Shown here: piece after piece, positions 62,220 through 64,000 of the stretch
Layout of the letters: each line of letters opens with the position of its first letter
How positions within the stretch are numbered: position 1 is the first letter of the stretch
Source of the DNA: Exiguobacterium sp. Helios
Lineage (GTDB): Bacteria > Bacillota > Bacilli > Exiguobacteriales > Exiguobacteriaceae
Length of the DNA: 64,000 nucleotides
Reading direction: 5' to 3'
NCBI RefSeq assembly: GCF_014524545.1
Contig: NZ_CP053557.1
Location: 521,501 to 585,500, forward strand
Notes under the pieces: generated by a model
The model's database searches: none
Told to the model about the DNA's origin: nothing
What the model saw: the letters and a program-made list of their open reading frames with translations, nothing else
Made by a program: the position numbers and the translations under genes

Positions 62220-63527
62220 ATGAAGAAGAAGTTTGTCAGCGTATTAACAATCGGCGCATTAACAGCAAGCATTTTAGCAGGATGTTCAGGCGGTGAAGAA
62301 GAAAAAACGAGCGGCGGCAAGGAAGTCCTGAAAATCTGGTCGTTCACGGATGAGTTAAAAGAACCAATCAAAAAGTTTGAAGAGAAAAACGGCGTCAAAG
62401 TCGAATTGACGATCGTTCCGATCGCGGATTACCCGACAAAGTTAAAACCGGCACTTGAGAGCGGCGTCGGTGCACCGGATATCTTCACAGGTGAGATTGC
62501 CTTCTTAAAACAATGGGTCGATGCCGGCTACTGGGCAAACCTTTCGGAAAAACCGTTTAACGCAGGCGAAGTCAAAGATGACTATATCCCGTATGTCTAT
62601 GACATGGGGAAAGACAAAGACGGTAACGTTCGTGCTCTTTCATGGCAAACAACACCAGGTGGCGTCTACTACAAACGAAGCATCGCGAAAAAAGTTCTCG
62701 GCACAGATGATCCAAAAGAAATCGGTGCGATGATGAACTCGATGGACGGTGTCTTCGAAGTCGCTGAGAAGATGAAAGGCAAAGGCTACAAAATGTTCCC
62801 GGATGAAGGATCAATCCGTTGGTTCGCACAAGGCAATGAGCCGCAAGCCTGGGTCAACGACAAACAGGAACTCGTCGTGACAGAAGACAAGAAAAACTAC
62901 ATGGATTACGCAAAAGAATTACGGACGAAACAATACACAGCACTTGCGCCGGAATGGTCTCCATCATGGTTCGCTGGAATGGATAAGCCGGTCAAAGTCA
63001 AAGAAAACGGCAAAGAAACTGAAACAGAAATCTTCTCATATGTCCTTCCGACATGGGGCTTACACAGTGTCTTAAAAGAAAACGCGAAGAAATCAGCCGG
63101 TGACTGGGCTGTCACAAGCGGACCGAGCCCATACTTCTGGGGCGGTACATGGTTAGGTGTCTACAAAGATTCGAAGAAACAAAAACTTGCGTATGATTTC
63201 GTTAAGATGATGACGCAAGACGAAGAGTTCCTGACAGACTGGGCGAAAGAAACAGGCGACGTCCTCGCTTACAAACCGGTTACGGATAAAATCAAAACAG
63301 ACTTCAAAGATGAGTTCCTCGGCGGACAGAACAACTACGAGTTCTTCCTTGATCAAGCAGACAAGATCACACCGGGAATCGTGACGAAGTACGACCAACA
63401 GCTCGACACATTGTACGGTGCGTCTGTCATGGAGTATGTCCAAGGCAAAAAATCAAAAGACGAAGCACTTGCTGAATTCTACAAAAAAGTCAAAAATGCG
63501 TATCCGGACGTAAAAGTACCGGAGTAA
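62220..63527 (+). CDS. CUT1-type sugar ABC transporter substrate-binding lipoprotein
   Basis: 435 residues. Lipobox LAGC ends at Cys22. The body is a family 1 extracellular solute-binding protein (IWSFTDELKEPIKKFEEKNG, APDIFTGEIAFLKQWVDAGY, TTPGGVYYKRSIAKKVLG, GPSPYFWGGTWLGVYKDSKK). It would bind an oligosaccharide outside the membrane and deliver it to the permease encoded next. Many aromatic residues line the predicted cleft, as in maltodextrin or other glycan binders, but the sugar is not identifiable. Confidence 0.9.
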   Translation: MKKKFVSVLTIGALTASILAGCSGGEEEKTSGGKEVLKIWSFTDELKEPIKKFEEKNGVKVELTIVPIADYPTKLKPALESGVGAPDIFTGEIAFLKQWVDAGYWANLSEKPFNAGEVKDDYIPYVYDMGKDKDGNVRALSWQTTPGGVYYKRSIAKKVLGTDDPKEIGAMMNSMDGVFEVAEKMKGKGYKMFPDEGSIRWFAQGNEPQAWVNDKQELVVTEDKKNYMDYAKELRTKQYTALAPEWSPSWFAGMDKPVKVKENGKETETEIFSYVLPTWGLHSVLKENAKKSAGDWAVTSGPSPYFWGGTWLGVYKDSKKQKLAYDFVKMMTQDEEFLTDWAKETGDVLAYKPVTDKIKTDFKDEFLGGQNNYEFFLDQADKITPGIVTKYDQQLDTLYGASVMEYVQGKKSKDEALAEFYKKVKNAYPDVKVPE

Positions 63528-63535
63528 GGAGTCTA

Positions 63536-63567
63536 GGTGGGGCGATCCTCGCTTCACCTTTTCTTAT
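63536..63567 (+). terminator. Intercistronic attenuator between binding protein and permease
   Basis: GGTGGGGCGA pairs with TCGCTTCACC (two G-U pairs) around a 3-base loop, followed by a short T-rich tract. Such hairpins let the binding protein outnumber the permeases. Confidence 0.65.
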
Positions 63568-63587
63568 TTAAGAAAGGGGTTTGACCT

Positions 63588-64000
63588 GTGAAAAAACTCG
63601 ACCGCCATGGTTATCTGTTCATTGCACCGTTTTGGATCGTTTTCTTGATCTTCAGCATCTATCCGGTTGCTTTGACGTTCTATTACAGTTTTACCAACTA
63701 CACAGGCGCAGAAGGCGAACAACTCGTCGGACTCGCGAACTATACGCGTTTGCTTGGGGATACGTACTTCATTGAAGCGTTCTTCAATACGATCAAGATT
63801 TGGGGACTGAACTTCTTCCTGCAAATCGGGGGAGCGTTGATGCTCGCCTTACTGTTCTCGGATTTACAGCTTAAGTTAAAAGGGCTCGCCTTTTTCCGCG
63901 CGACATTCTACTTGCCGAACTTGATCACGATCAGCTCGGTTGCCTTGCTGTTCGGGATTTTACTCGACTGGCAGCACGGTTCACTGAACATGATGCTGAT
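63588..64000 (+). CDS. CUT1 sugar ABC transporter permease (partial)
   Basis: Begins at GTG 63588 with AAGAAAGGGG upstream and runs off the window; about 137 residues are seen. MKKLDRHGYLFIAPFWIVFL, IYPVALTFYYSFTNYTG, VGLANYTRLL, FNTIKIWGLNFFLQIGGALM and FFRATFYLPNLITISSVALL are MalF/UgpA-type permease segments. It follows the binding-protein gene in one operon; a second permease should lie beyond 64000. Confidence 0.9.
   Translation, partial: MKKLDRHGYLFIAPFWIVFLIFSIYPVALTFYYSFTNYTGAEGEQLVGLANYTRLLGDTYFIEAFFNTIKIWGLNFFLQIGGALMLALLFSDLQLKLKGLAFFRATFYLPNLITISSVALLFGILLDWQHGSLNMML

Noticed and set aside
1-64000. CRISPR arrays, tRNA or rRNA genes
   Set aside because: No regularly spaced repeats and no tRNA/rRNA-like sequence were seen on reading the window.

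Overview
The window reads as chromosomal DNA of a low-to-moderate G+C Gram-positive bacterium of the class Bacilli. Strong AGGAGG-type ribosome binding sites, frequent TTG/GTG starts, short hairpin terminators after most transcription units, a FadR-type operator, LytS/DedA/DegV/CrcB/RidA families and sortase-type surface proteins all fit. Gene content and codon use (CGG/CGT arginine, mid-40s percent G+C in the core) most resemble Exiguobacterium; that genus assignment is inference, since no rRNA gene is present. No tRNA, rRNA or CRISPR array was seen.

Layout. 1-16.3 kb is ordinary core: the tail of an alcohol dehydrogenase, fadF under a FadR-type box, a MerR regulator, a CorC/TlyC transporter, a LytS-like protein lacking the phospho-acceptor histidine, galM, degV, a crcB pair, a chemoreceptor, an oxidoreductase, an HxlR/catE divergent pair, a NIPSNAP-NUDIX fusion and a DedA protein. 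16.3-24.4 kb is a cell-surface, probably copper-handling cluster: two paralogous proteins with duplicated histidine-bearing helical domains and MPNTG sorting signals, a PepSY membrane protein, a YtkA/FixH-like lipoprotein, a calcium-repeat protein, CopC and CopD. 24.6-27.0 kb is an alkylation-repair operon (ada, alkC and an unknown third gene). 27-36.5 kb holds a small kinase, a NUMOD4 protein, a chemoreceptor, a diguanylate cyclase, a nuclease lipoprotein and a PadR-controlled operon with a permease split into two halves.

36.6-60.2 kb is accessory DNA that looks like a two-part defence island. Part one (37.2-44.4 kb) is a four-gene cassette: three dynamin-like GTPases, one of them degenerate in its switch motifs, and a coiled-coil protein with a C-terminal membrane anchor. 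This is the best candidate for an undescribed system. ridA and a MazG-like/PLD-helicase pair follow, bracketed by two decayed IS3-type transposase relics. Part two (48.5-59.9 kb) has a single-chain 1560-residue restriction-modification enzyme of Type ISP architecture, a divergent TIR protein, a secreted MBL hydrolase with a DUF3006 partner, an AT-rich RelA/SpoT synthetase-like gene, a broken DUF262 gene and two further genes each interrupted by one in-frame stop.

60.3-64 kb returns to core: a glyoxalase-like protein, then a LacI-type regulator and the start of a CUT1 sugar ABC operon. Palindromic CGAAAGCGCTTTCG-type operators lie in front of both regulator and transporter.
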